Shown: positions 15,203 through 22,597 of the stretch, in pieces | How the letters are laid out: every line of letters begins with the position of its first letter | Numbering within the stretch: the first letter of the stretch is position 1 | Source of the DNA: Bacillota bacterium | Lineage (GTDB): Bacteria; Bacillota; Clostridia; Christensenellales; Aristaeellaceae | NCBI GenBank assembly: GCA_023411375.1 | Contig: JAEYOW010000047.1 | Coordinates: forward strand, 1-29,912 | DNA: 29,912 nucleotides | Direction of reading: 5' to 3' | Position numbers and translations under genes: made by a program | Notes under the pieces: model-generated | Database searches by the model: none | What the model saw: the letters and a program-made list of their open reading frames with translations, nothing else | What the model was told of the DNA's origin: nothing

Positions 15203-16020
15203 AGAAAACAACCGCCCTGGAGCGGCTGCTGAACGAGGGCTTTTTTGAAACCAGGGAAGCCGCGCTGCCTTATCTGATGAGCGGCGCGGTGTTTTGCGGC
15301 GCGGTTCCGGTGCTGACGGGCGGGCAGCGGGTCGCGCCCGACCTGCCGATCACTGTGCGCGGACTGTACGACCGGTATGTGGGCAAAGGCGGATACAAGC
15401 TGGAGGGCGCGATCGCTGATTTCGGCGTCGAGGTTCGGGAGAAAATTTGCATTGACGCGGGCGCGTGCACGGGTGGGTTTACGGATTGCCTGATCAAGCA
15501 CGGCGCGGGCCTAGTATACGCCGTGGAGGTGGGGTTTGGGCAGCTCGCAGGCACGCTTGCGCAGAACCCGCGTGTGGTTAACCTGGAAAAAACCAATCTG
15601 GGCGATGAAAAGCTGCTCGCGCTCAGCCCCGTACCCACGCTGGGCAGTGTGGATTTAAGCTACCTGTCATTGGTGAAGGCCGTGCCGCAATTCCGCGCCG
15701 TGATGCACGGGCGGGGCGAGCTGATATGCCTGGTCAAGCCGCTGTTTGAGACGGACGACCCGCAGGCAAGGCGCACGGGGGAGATGGATACGGCGCAATA
15801 CTTGCCGCTGCTTTTGCGGCTGATGGACGAGCTGAACGCACAGGAGGAAACCCACGTGCTCCAGGTGACGCACAGCCCGGTGACGGGGAATAACGGCACG
15901 CATGAGTTCTTTCTGCATGTGGGCTTCGGGGACGTCCGGCCGCAGCCCGGCCTTGCCGGACAGGCTGAGCACGCGGTCGAAAGCGCGCTGCGCCTGCCCA
16001 AATATCATAAGGATGCTTAA
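15196..16020 (+). CDS. tlyA: TlyA-family rRNA 2'-O-methyltransferase-like protein with a degenerate S4 domain
   Basis: 274 aa. The C-terminal part is an FtsJ-type SAM methyltransferase: the KGGYKLEGAI segment, the SAM-binding DAGACTGGFTDC at about residues 89-100, YAVEVGFGQLAGTLAQ, NLEKTN, and VDLSYLSL, all in TlyA order. The N-terminal 60 residues occupy the place of the S4 RNA-binding domain, but the usual RLDXXL start is replaced by ALERLL and the VNG turn is not seen. Family members methylate ribosomal RNA cytidines or act as hemolysin-like proteins. The ATG at 15196 follows GGAG and overlaps the esterase stop; an upstream in-frame start at 15166 lies inside estA and is less likely. Confidence 0.85.
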   Translation: MVKKTTALERLLNEGFFETREAALPYLMSGAVFCGAVPVLTGGQRVAPDLPITVRGLYDRYVGKGGYKLEGAIADFGVEVREKICIDAGACTGGFTDCLIKHGAGLVYAVEVGFGQLAGTLAQNPRVVNLEKTNLGDEKLLALSPVPTLGSVDLSYLSLVKAVPQFRAVMHGRGELICLVKPLFETDDPQARRTGEMDTAQYLPLLLRLMDELNAQEETHVLQVTHSPVTGNNGTHEFFLHVGFGDVRPQPGLAGQAEHAVESALRLPKYHKDA

Positions 16021-16112
16021 AAGTTTGGAGAATGGGAAGATTTTCAATCTATCATGCGTTTTTTGAATGAAAGGAACATCCTTCCTCACTCACCACCAAG
16101 GAGGGTTTACCC

Positions 16113-17291
16113 ATGAAAAACAGCGTGAACAACGATTATCCTGTTTTGAAAGGACGCCTGTTAGCAACGCTTGTGCTGCTGCTTTGCGTTATGATGATCG
16201 GCACGGCCGTTGCGCAGAGCTTCGGCGTGGTCAGCCGCACCGAAACGCTCAACCTGCGCTCGCAGGGAAGCTCTTCCAGCCAATGGCTGGGCAGCTATTC
16301 GCGCGGCACCTGGGTAGAAATCACAGGAAGCCAGAATAATTTCTACTATGTGCGCACGCCGGATGGAAAGACCGGCTACATGAGCAAGAACTATATCGAC
16401 GTGTCGGGCGAGTCGGGAACGGCGCGCATCGCGCTGGTTACGAACCAGAACGGCGGCTCGTTTCTTAACTTTCGCGCGCAGCCCCGGTATGACGCGCAGG
16501 TGCTGGGCATTTTCTATTACGGGGTGCCCCTGTATGTGCTTAACGAGCAAAACGGCTGGTATTGCGTGGAGATCAACGGACAGACGGGTTATGTGCGCAG
16601 CGAGTTTGTGACCATTATGGACGTGCCCGGCAGCAGCACCGTAGCCACCATTAAAACGCCCAACAATACGGCTATGAACCTTCGCAATGGCCCGGGTTCA
16701 GGCTATGGCGTGGTGCGGCAGTTCCCGGGCGACCGGTACGTGATGGTGCTTGCCAAGGGAAACGGGTGGTGGCGGGTGTCCATCGACGGTTATACCGGTT
16801 TTATGAGCAAGGATTTTTTGGTGGAGGGCTTGCATTCCGCAAAGGATAACGCCGCGCAGAACGGCGGCGGGGCCGTCGGCACCAGCTATGCCGTCGTGGC
16901 CAACCCAAAGAGCACGCAGGCGCTCAACCTTCGCGCGTTCGCGTCCACGGGCGCGGGTGTGCTGGATAAGCTGTATAACGGCGCAAAGCTGTGGGTGGAT
17001 GAGCAGGGAACCGAATGGTCCGCCGTAACGGTGCAAAATACCGGCGTGTCCGGCTATGTCATGACCCGCTACCTGAAGCTTTACAACCTGCCCTCCACGC
17101 CCAAGCGCACCGTTTACCACCCCAGCGGCACCTATGTGAACCTGCGCTCGGCGCCGGATATGACCCATTCCAACATCCAGATCCGCGTACCCACGGGCAG
17201 GAGCGTTACGATCGTGTCGCCCGGACCGGATTGGTGCAAGGTGCAGTATAACGGCTATACAGGCTATATGCTCACGTATTTTCTGCAATAG
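16113..17291 (+). CDS. Secreted protein with five bacterial SH3 domains
   Basis: 392 aa. A signal-type hydrophobic segment covers about residues 12-35 (LATLVLLLCVMMIGTAVA), ending in a likely signal peptidase I site. The rest is five SH3b repeats of about 60 residues, starting near 36, 107, 177, 255 and 331. Each has the NLR-type motif (TLNLRSQ, FLNFRAQP, AMNLRNGPG, ALNLRAF, YVNLRSAPD) and most end in a GYM or GYV turn. SH3b domains bind cell-wall peptides. No hydrolase domain is attached, so it is likely a wall-binding or scaffold protein. AAGGAGGG precedes the ATG. Its last 20 bp overlap the convergent membrane-protein gene. Confidence 0.9.
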   Translation: MKNSVNNDYPVLKGRLLATLVLLLCVMMIGTAVAQSFGVVSRTETLNLRSQGSSSSQWLGSYSRGTWVEITGSQNNFYYVRTPDGKTGYMSKNYIDVSGESGTARIALVTNQNGGSFLNFRAQPRYDAQVLGIFYYGVPLYVLNEQNGWYCVEINGQTGYVRSEFVTIMDVPGSSTVATIKTPNNTAMNLRNGPGSGYGVVRQFPGDRYVMVLAKGNGWWRVSIDGYTGFMSKDFLVEGLHSAKDNAAQNGGGAVGTSYAVVANPKSTQALNLRAFASTGAGVLDKLYNGAKLWVDEQGTEWSAVTVQNTGVSGYVMTRYLKLYNLPSTPKRTVYHPSGTYVNLRSAPDMTHSNIQIRVPTGRSVTIVSPGPDWCKVQYNGYTGYMLTYFLQ

Positions 17292-17940
17292 CGGCTGCCG
17301 CGCGGCGGCCTTCCAGATACCGGCACAGGGCGGAGAGCCACGCCATCATCAGCATGCACAGCATTTCAAGCGCGCACACGTAAAAACCGGTTCCGCGCGC
17401 AAACAGCGGTTCAAGCGGCGTACCGGCGGGGGCCGCGCGCAAAAAAAGATAGTTGGTTTGAAGCAGCCGGTTTGCCGCGCTGACAAGCAGCAGATAGCCG
17501 TTGCCGAGGAAAAACGCCATGCGCGGGTCCTCCGGCAGCGGCTTTCCCTCTTTGATCAGAAGCAGGGGGACGCAAAGGATGAGCACATGCAGGCGGTAAA
17601 AGGCAAGGGTCATCAGCTGTTGGTTGGCGCTGCCGATTACCGCGGGAAAACACAGCGCCAAAAACGCGCAGGGCGCTCCAAGCAGGATGGAGAAATCCAT
17701 AAGCCATGACGGCGCGCGCCAAAGAAGCGGTACGGAGAGCAAACCAAACAGGCCGCACAGGTGTAGCGGAAGGCCGGTGGCAAGCGTTAGCTGGCCGTCC
17801 AGCCTGAGCAGCCAAAGCTGGGAAAGCATAGAGACGGCGAGTCCTGCCGTTATAAGCGTCCGCACAAACAGGGCGCGTGCCTTTGCGCGTGCGCCGAATA
17901 CCGAAACAGCGCCCCACAGGAGCAGCATAAGCCATTGCAT
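17272..17940 (-). CDS. Integral membrane protein, YwaF/TMEM164 family
   Basis: 222 aa with six or seven hydrophobic segments. The LPLHLCGLFGLLS motif near residue 60 (charged/aromatic-free LHLC in a membrane segment) is the hallmark of the YwaF/TIGR02206 group, a family of unknown function in bacteria. The later FYRLHVLIL segment and the LFLRAAPAGTP segment match the usual layout. I chose the ATG at 17940, which has GAGGTGG about 6 nt upstream; a GTG at 17949 overlaps that ribosome binding site. The gene is convergent with the SH3b gene and shares 20 bp with its end. Confidence 0.78.
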   Translation of the reverse strand: MQWLMLLLWGAVSVFGARAKARALFVRTLITAGLAVSMLSQLWLLRLDGQLTLATGLPLHLCGLFGLLSVPLLWRAPSWLMDFSILLGAPCAFLALCFPAVIGSANQQLMTLAFYRLHVLILCVPLLLIKEGKPLPEDPRMAFFLGNGYLLLVSAANRLLQTNYLFLRAAPAGTPLEPLFARGTGFYVCALEMLCMLMMAWLSALCRYLEGRRAAAAIAENT

Positions 17941-17989
17941 GGCATCCACCTCGCTTATAGTGTGCGCGCGGAGCCGACTTCAATGTACG

Positions 17990-18018
17990 TTGACCCAGGA
18001 GGTTTTTTGATGTAAAAT
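17990..18018 (+). promoter_or_regulatory. Promoter of relQ
   Basis: TTGACC (17990-17995), 17-bp spacer, TAAAAT (18013-18018) preceded by TG immediately at 18011-18012. About 48 nt before the relQ start. Confidence 0.7.
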
Positions 18019-18065
18019 GAATTATAAGGGTTTACCGCCCTGTATTTTTTTGAAGGAGGCAGCCT

Positions 18066-18734
18066 ATGCCCTTCTCTCCTTTGCCGGTATGGCCTGAAGA
18101 ATTTCAAATGCTTGTGGATAGCTTTGTTACCCTGAAATGCCGCTATCAATCCGCCCTGCGCGAGGTGAGGACAAAGCTGGAGATTCTGGACGATGAATTT
18201 CAGATGCGGCACAGCCGCAATCCAATCCATCATATGGAAAGCCGTATCAAAAGCCCGCAAAGCATAGCCCAAAAGCTCCGCCGCAAGAACCTGCCCCTTA
18301 CGCCCGAGAGCGCTATGAAGAATTTGCGCGATATCGCGGGCATTCGTGTGGTATGCGCGTACTTGAACGATATTTATACCATCGCTGGGCTGCTGACCCG
18401 GCAGGACGATATTCACCTGGTACAGGAACGCGATTACATCCGCAATCCCAAGCCGAACGGCTACCGAAGCCTTCACCTGATTGTGGAGGTGCCCGTGTTT
18501 TTTAGCGAAGGAAAGCTGATGCTGCCGGTTGAGGTGCAAATCCGCACGATTGCCATGGACTTTTGGGCGAGTCTGGAGCATCAAATTCGCTATAAGGAGG
18601 TTGTGGACGTCCCCGAGAACCTCAACGAGGAGCTTTATGACGCGGCCGAGCGGATTTCCGCGCTGGACGGAGACATGCAGCGCATCCACGACCGGATGGT
18701 TCAGATGATCTCATCAGCCGTGCCAAAGGACTGA
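18066..18734 (+). CDS. relQ: Small alarmone synthetase (RelQ/YjbM type)
   Basis: 222 aa, single RelA/SpoT synthetase domain without hydrolase or regulatory domains. It makes (p)ppGpp from ATP and GDP/GTP. Seen in order: the substrate-side HHMESRIKSPQSI helix near residue 58, KNLRDIAGIRVVCAY, RDYIRNPKPNGYRSLHLIVEV (the G-loop region with the stacking Tyr), and VEVQIRTIAMDFWASLEHQIRYK with the catalytic EVQIR glutamate. The C-terminal helix is of RelQ length. AAGGAGG precedes the ATG at 18066, and the gene has its own promoter. YwaC/RelP is the alternative subgroup; motif reading slightly favours RelQ. Confidence 0.92.
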   Translation: MPFSPLPVWPEEFQMLVDSFVTLKCRYQSALREVRTKLEILDDEFQMRHSRNPIHHMESRIKSPQSIAQKLRRKNLPLTPESAMKNLRDIAGIRVVCAYLNDIYTIAGLLTRQDDIHLVQERDYIRNPKPNGYRSLHLIVEVPVFFSEGKLMLPVEVQIRTIAMDFWASLEHQIRYKEVVDVPENLNEELYDAAERISALDGDMQRIHDRMVQMISSAVPKD

Positions 18735-18751
18735 AACGTATAAAAACCGCG

Positions 18752-18778
18752 CTCCCCAGAGCATACTGCACTGGGGAG
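18752..18778 (+). promoter_or_regulatory. Hairpin that pairs the ribosome binding site of the YdcZ-like gene
   Basis: CTCCCCAG (18752-18759) pairs perfectly with CTGGGGAG (18771-18778) across an 11-nt loop. The second arm contains the GGGGAGG ribosome binding site of the next gene, 8-9 nt before its GTG. As drawn, the hairpin would hide the ribosome binding site. Confidence 0.6.
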
Positions 18779-18786
18779 GCGATTTT

Positions 18787-19215
18787 GTGATCGGTTTTTT
18801 GTTCAGCATCATTGCCGGAGCCGCTATGAGCGTTCAAGGTGTTATGAACACGCGGCTTCAGGATGATGTGGGGCTGTGGGAGGCGAACGCGTATGTTCAG
18901 GGAACGGCGTTTTTGCTTTCCCTGATCGTAATGTGGATTTTTGGAACGGGCGATTTAAAGGCGTTCGCAACGACGCCCAAGGGCTATCTTCTGGGCGGCG
19001 CGCTGGGGCTTGTAATCACTGTGACGGTAATGCTTTCCATCAAGGGGCTTGACGCGACTGTGGCCATATCGACCATCCTGATCGCGCAGCTACTGGTCGC
19101 GGCCATGATCGACGGTTTTGGGTGGCTGGGCCAGGAAAAAGCAAGCATGAACACGAAACAGTTTATCGCCTTGGCGCTGATGCTGGGCGGCGTAGTGCTG
19201 TTTAAGTGGAAGTAG
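18787..19215 (+). CDS. YdcZ/DUF606-family membrane protein (DMT superfamily)
   Basis: 142 aa with four or five hydrophobic segments. FSIIAGAAMSVQGVMNTRL near the start is the characteristic DUF606 segment, and the last helix (IALALMLGGVVLFKWK) is typical of drug/metabolite transporter half-proteins. Members are thought to act as small transporters, often as pairs; only one copy is present here. The start is GTG at 18787, with GGGGAGG upstream held in a hairpin. It lies 52 bp after relQ on the same strand, so it may be cotranscribed. Its end overlaps a convergent gene by 14 bp. Confidence 0.85.
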   Translation: MIGFLFSIIAGAAMSVQGVMNTRLQDDVGLWEANAYVQGTAFLLSLIVMWIFGTGDLKAFATTPKGYLLGGALGLVITVTVMLSIKGLDATVAISTILIAQLLVAAMIDGFGWLGQEKASMNTKQFIALALMLGGVVLFKWK

Positions 19216-19696
19216 GCTCCACGTTGCCAAGGACGGTATTTGTGAGCAGGCTTAACTGTTCGATGGCCTCGGTAAGCGAGGTGAGGGAATCGTTGACCTT
19301 CTGGCCGCTTACCAGTTTAGCGTCGTAAACCTCGATGATGGAGTAAATGTTATCAAACTCAGACTGTGCGTATAAACGCCCAACCTCCCCATACATGCTG
19401 ACGTTAAGGTCGTTGAGCACCTCGATGCCGTGAACATATTGGCGGATTTTACCCAGCACGCCTGATGTGCTGGTCGCGCCCAGACGGCTTAAGCTGTTTG
19501 TATTGCTCATCGCATGCTGCATTTCGCTTCTCAGCTTCGCGTTTCTCTGGCTTTCGAAGTTGCCTTCGTTGATTCCTCCTACGCCAACGAATTTAAACAG
19601 CAGGAACGCTGCCAAAATGACAAGCAAAATGACCAATATTGGGCGATAGCGGTTGGAACGCATCACGTTGCTGTACCCGCGGTTATAGCGCGTCAT
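19202..19696 (-). CDS. Membrane-anchored protein of unknown function
   Basis: 164 aa. A basic N-terminus (many Arg and Tyr) is followed by one membrane segment at about residues 19-38 (ILVILLVILAAFLLFKFV), so the remainder should face outside. The outer part is about 120 residues, mostly predicted helical, rich in Ser, Asn and Leu, without cysteines or a motif I recognise. The C-terminal third (LTSLTEAIEQLSLLTNTVLG) has a heptad-like pattern. AAAGGAGG precedes the ATG and a promoter is present, so it looks like a real single gene. Convergent with the YdcZ-like gene, overlapping by 14 bp. Function not assigned. Confidence 0.75.
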   Translation of the reverse strand: MTRYNRGYSNVMRSNRYRPILVILLVILAAFLLFKFVGVGGINEGNFESQRNAKLRSEMQHAMSNTNSLSRLGATSTSGVLGKIRQYVHGIEVLNDLNVSMYGEVGRLYAQSEFDNIYSIIEVYDAKLVSGQKVNDSLTSLTEAIEQLSLLTNTVLGNVEPTST

Positions 19697-19730
19697 GGCC
19701 TGTCCTCCTTTATTTTAGTGGAATATCAGC

Positions 19731-19759
19731 ATTATAGCATATTTTGGTCGGGTGGTAAA
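19731..19759 (-). promoter_or_regulatory. Promoter of the membrane-anchored protein gene
   Basis: Minus-strand TTTACC (19754-19759), 17-bp spacer, perfect TATAAT (19731-19736), about 35 nt before the ATG at 19696. Confidence 0.7.
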
Positions 19760-19874
19760 GCAGGCCCGGTTTTCCGCATAATTCGCCCCTGAGGTGGAGC
19801 GGCGGGCATGGGAAAGGCAGTATGTTGACGAAAGAGGGGAGAATGCCGGGCCTTCAAGCCCGTTTCTTTTCGGC

Positions 19875-19903
19875 TTGCCCGTCAGTTGGAATGATGATAC
19901 AAT
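19875..19903 (+). promoter_or_regulatory. Promoter of the MATE transporter gene
   Basis: TTGCCC (19875-19880), 17-bp spacer, TACAAT (19898-19903), 43 nt before the ATG. Confidence 0.6.
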
Positions 19904-19946
19904 CGACCGGGGGCGTTTCACCAAAGATACCGTTAGGAGCTTTTGA

Positions 19947-21284
19947 ATGGAACATCGATTGACGACCGGGAGCATCGGGCGTTCGCTGATTGCGTTCAGC
20001 CTGCCTATGATTTTAGGCAACCTGTTGCAGCAGCTCTATAACGTGGCCGACACGCTGATTGTCGGCAGAACGATCGGCGCGACGGCGCTTTCGGCCGTGG
20101 GCTCGTCCTATGCGCTGATGGTGCTTTTAACCTCGGTCATCCTGGGGCTGTGCATGGGCAGCGGCGTGGTGTTTGCGCGGCTTTACGGCGCGAATCAAAT
20201 AGACGACATGAAAACCAGCATCTTTAACGCGGTGGTCTTTATCATGATCGTTTCGCTGGTTATCAACGTGCTCGCGTTCGCGCTGCTGGAGCGGCTGCTC
20301 GTTTGGCTGAACATTCCGCAAGAAGCGGTGGCGTATACGCGGGAGTATTTGAAAATCGTTTTTGCGGGAATGACATTTGTCTCAGTCTACAATTTTTTTG
20401 CCTCGGTGCTCAGAAGCGCTGGCAATACCGCCGTGCCGCTTGTTTTTCTTGGCGTTGCCGCGGTGACGAATATCGTTTTGGACCTGGTGCTGATCCTCAA
20501 CTTTAACATGGGGGTGGCGGGCGCGGCGCTAGCGACCGTGATCGCGCAGGCGCTATCCGCCGTCCTGATCACTGTTTATTTCTTCTTCCGGGGCAGGCGG
20601 CTTTGCCCGCAAAGGCGCCATATGCGTTACAGCCGGCGGTTACTGGGGCTGATTATCCATAATTCCACGTTGACCGCCGTGCAGCAGTCGATCATGAACC
20701 TCGGTATTCTGATGGTGCAAGGCTTGGTCAATAGCTTTGGTTTTGCGGTGAGCGCCGCTTTTGCCGCGGTGGTGAAGATCGACGCGTTCGCTTATATGCC
20801 CGCTCAGGACTTTGGGAACGCTTTTTCAACCTTTATCGCTCAAAATCACGGTGCGGGAGAAAGCGAACGCATCCGGCGCGGCTCCGTAACCGCGGTCAAA
20901 ATATCCGTGCTGTTTTGCCTGCTTGCGTCCGCGTGCGTCTGCGCTTTTGCCAGACCGCTGATGCACCTGTTTATCAACGCTGAGGAGACGCGGATGATTG
21001 AAATCGGCGTGGAATATTTGCGCGTTGAGGGCGCGTTTTATGCCGGTATCGGCGTGCTCTTTCTGCTGTATGGGTTTTACCGTGGCTTGGGAAAGGCGAC
21101 TGTTTCCATCGTTTTAACAGTTATTTCTCTGGGTAGCCGCGTGCTGCTGGCCTATGGGCTTTCCGCGATGCCGGGCGTTGGGGTGCTGGGCATCTGGTGG
21201 TCCGTTCCCATCGGTTGGGTGCTGGCCGACGCCTTTGGGGTCTGGCTGTATTTCGCGCGTAGGCGTGAATGGCTGGGCGCTTAA
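19947..21284 (+). CDS. MATE-family efflux transporter
   Basis: 445 aa, the standard length, with about twelve membrane segments arranged as two six-helix halves. The first half opens with GSIGRSLIAFSLPMILGNLLQQLYNVADTLIVGR (residues 8 onward), the MATE signature region. The second half has VQGLVNSFGFAVSAAFAAV and AQDFGNAFSTFIAQNHGAG, as in Clostridia NorM/DinF-like members. It exports cationic drugs or metabolites using a sodium or proton gradient. TTAGGAGC precedes the ATG. It stands alone, with its own promoter; substrate unknown. Confidence 0.93.
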   Translation: MEHRLTTGSIGRSLIAFSLPMILGNLLQQLYNVADTLIVGRTIGATALSAVGSSYALMVLLTSVILGLCMGSGVVFARLYGANQIDDMKTSIFNAVVFIMIVSLVINVLAFALLERLLVWLNIPQEAVAYTREYLKIVFAGMTFVSVYNFFASVLRSAGNTAVPLVFLGVAAVTNIVLDLVLILNFNMGVAGAALATVIAQALSAVLITVYFFFRGRRLCPQRRHMRYSRRLLGLIIHNSTLTAVQQSIMNLGILMVQGLVNSFGFAVSAAFAAVVKIDAFAYMPAQDFGNAFSTFIAQNHGAGESERIRRGSVTAVKISVLFCLLASACVCAFARPLMHLFINAEETRMIEIGVEYLRVEGAFYAGIGVLFLLYGFYRGLGKATVSIVLTVISLGSRVLLAYGLSAMPGVGVLGIWWSVPIGWVLADAFGVWLYFARRREWLGA

Positions 21285-21321
21285 CGGGAGCCGTCCAACG
21301 GTTTGCCCTGCTTTACGCCGC

Positions 21322-21350
21322 TTGCTTTTTTGGTACCCATGCCTTACAAT
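21322..21350 (+). promoter_or_regulatory. Possible promoter of the LysR gene
   Basis: TTGCTT (21322-21327), 17-bp spacer, TACAAT (21345-21350). It leaves an untranslated leader of about 175 nt before the GTG start, in which I recognise no riboswitch. Confidence 0.5.
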
Positions 21351-21533
21351 AAAGCTGATATACCATGAAAAACGACGGCGTTTGATCAGGACAAGAGAGA
21401 CGGTTAACCCTTTGCCCGCCGGCGGCCCGTGGCAGACGGCGTTTTATACCATGCTTATCCATTTGCGGCCGGCCTTTCGCGCCGAAACGGAGGAAGCGGC
21501 GGGCGCGCCGGGTTTCAAGGGAGAGGAATCGCA

Positions 21534-22433
21534 GTGGAATTGATGCAGCTGCGCTATTTTCTAGCGCTAAGCAAAACGAAAAATTTTTCGCGGGCTGCGG
21601 AGGAAATGTTTGTGACGCAGCCGACGCTGTCCCAGCAGATCAAAAAGCTGGAGGATGAGCTGGGCGTCGAGCTTTTTAAGCGATCTACCCGCAGCGTAAC
21701 GCTGACGGAGATTGGAATGGTGTGCGCCGAATGCGCCCAGCGGGCTATCGACGCGGTGGAGCTGATTCATATGTCCGCGCAGGAGGAAAAGCGCCGCGAG
21801 ACAGGCCGCCTGCTGGTAGGGGTTTTGGTGGTTTATCCACACCTGAACGTTTCCAACATTCTTGCCAGATTTCAGGAGCTTCATCCGCAGATCAATACCA
21901 GCATGTATTTTGAGTGGAGCGTCGATCTGCTGAACATGCTTTTACAAAAAAAGGTGGATGTGATTATCTCCAACATCGCGCTGGATTTGATGGAGCCGGA
22001 GATTCGCAATCAGCTGAGCATCAACGTTTTTTTAGAGGACTGCCTGAACGTGGTTATGGGCAAAAGGCACCATTTGGCGGACAGGGAGAGCGTAACGATT
22101 GAGGATGTCTACCAGGAAAGCTTTTTTTATACCGATCCGCGCTCAAGCGTTAAAATCAGGTTTGAAAACGCCGTTATTGCCAAGGGCTATCAGCTGCCTG
22201 TGTTTAATGAATGCCCCAGCATGACCAGCGTGTTCAACTTTGTGGAAACGGGCCTGGGTATTTCCGTGATGACGCGCCATGTGGCAATGGAGTATATGCG
22301 GCCAACCCTGCGTTGTATTCCCGTTACGCCGAAAATCCGCACGCAGACGGCGATTATCACCAGAAAAAGCGCTGTCTCCCATCCGATACTTCGAGAGTTT
22401 CAGGAGTTTTTTCTTCAAAATATCGACGAATGA
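21534..22433 (+). CDS. LysR-family transcriptional regulator
   Basis: 299 aa, the usual size. The N-terminal winged helix starts MELMQLRYFLALSKTKNFSRAAEEM and contains TQPTLSQQIKKLEDELGVELF, the recognition helix. The rest is the two-lobed effector domain, with VDVIISNIALDL and a GLGISVMTRHVAMEY segment near the C-terminus. I chose the GTG at 21534 because GGGAGAGG lies 7 nt upstream and it gives the common MEL...LRYF start; the ATG at 21543 is the alternative. It lies immediately upstream of, and in the same direction as, the aroA-like/TRAP operon, whose promoter has two LysR-type boxes, so it is the probable activator. The effector is likely the TRAP substrate or its product. Confidence 0.93.
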   Translation: MELMQLRYFLALSKTKNFSRAAEEMFVTQPTLSQQIKKLEDELGVELFKRSTRSVTLTEIGMVCAECAQRAIDAVELIHMSAQEEKRRETGRLLVGVLVVYPHLNVSNILARFQELHPQINTSMYFEWSVDLLNMLLQKKVDVIISNIALDLMEPEIRNQLSINVFLEDCLNVVMGKRHHLADRESVTIEDVYQESFFYTDPRSSVKIRFENAVIAKGYQLPVFNECPSMTSVFNFVETGLGISVMTRHVAMEYMRPTLRCIPVTPKIRTQTAIITRKSAVSHPILREFQEFFLQNIDE

Positions 22434-22500
22434 CCGGAAGAAATGGGGGAGATATCGCTATTGTTGACATATAGAAGCAAACAATGGATAGAAACATTTA

Positions 22501-22536
22501 ATAGGCTATGTCTATAAATAGATAGCTGATAACTAT
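22501..22536 (+). promoter_or_regulatory. Two phased LysR boxes (ATAG-N7-CTAT)
   Basis: Box 1 is ATAG-GCTATGT-CTAT at 22501-22515; box 2 is ATAG-CTGATAA-CTAT at 22522-22536. Each fits the LysR T-N11-A rule. They are 21 bp apart, two helical turns, and box 2 abuts the -35 hexamer. Relative to the predicted transcript start the centres fall near -64 and -43, the usual recognition and activation positions. Confidence 0.75.
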
Positions 22537-22565
22537 TTCACAATCCTGGCGCCTTCCGCTATACT
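22537..22565 (+). promoter_or_regulatory. Promoter of the aroA-like/TRAP operon
   Basis: TTCACA (22537-22542), 17-bp spacer, TATACT (22560-22565), each one base from consensus, 32 nt before the ATG. The -35 box directly follows the second LysR box. Confidence 0.78.
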
Positions 22566-22597
22566 CAACCCATCAAAACAGAAAAGAAGGTGCTGAA

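Noticed and set aside
16024..16056. TTGGAG and TATCAT before the SH3b gene as a promoter
   Set aside because: Spacing of 19 bp and a weak -35 make it unsupported.
17968..17985. TTGAAG with TATAAG as the promoter of the YwaF-like gene
   Set aside because: The predicted transcript start would fall inside the ribosome binding site.
22464..22492. TTGACA with GATAGA at 17 bp as the promoter of the aroA-like gene
   Set aside because: The -10 is poor, and TTCACA-17-TATACT nearer the gene is better and fits the LysR boxes.
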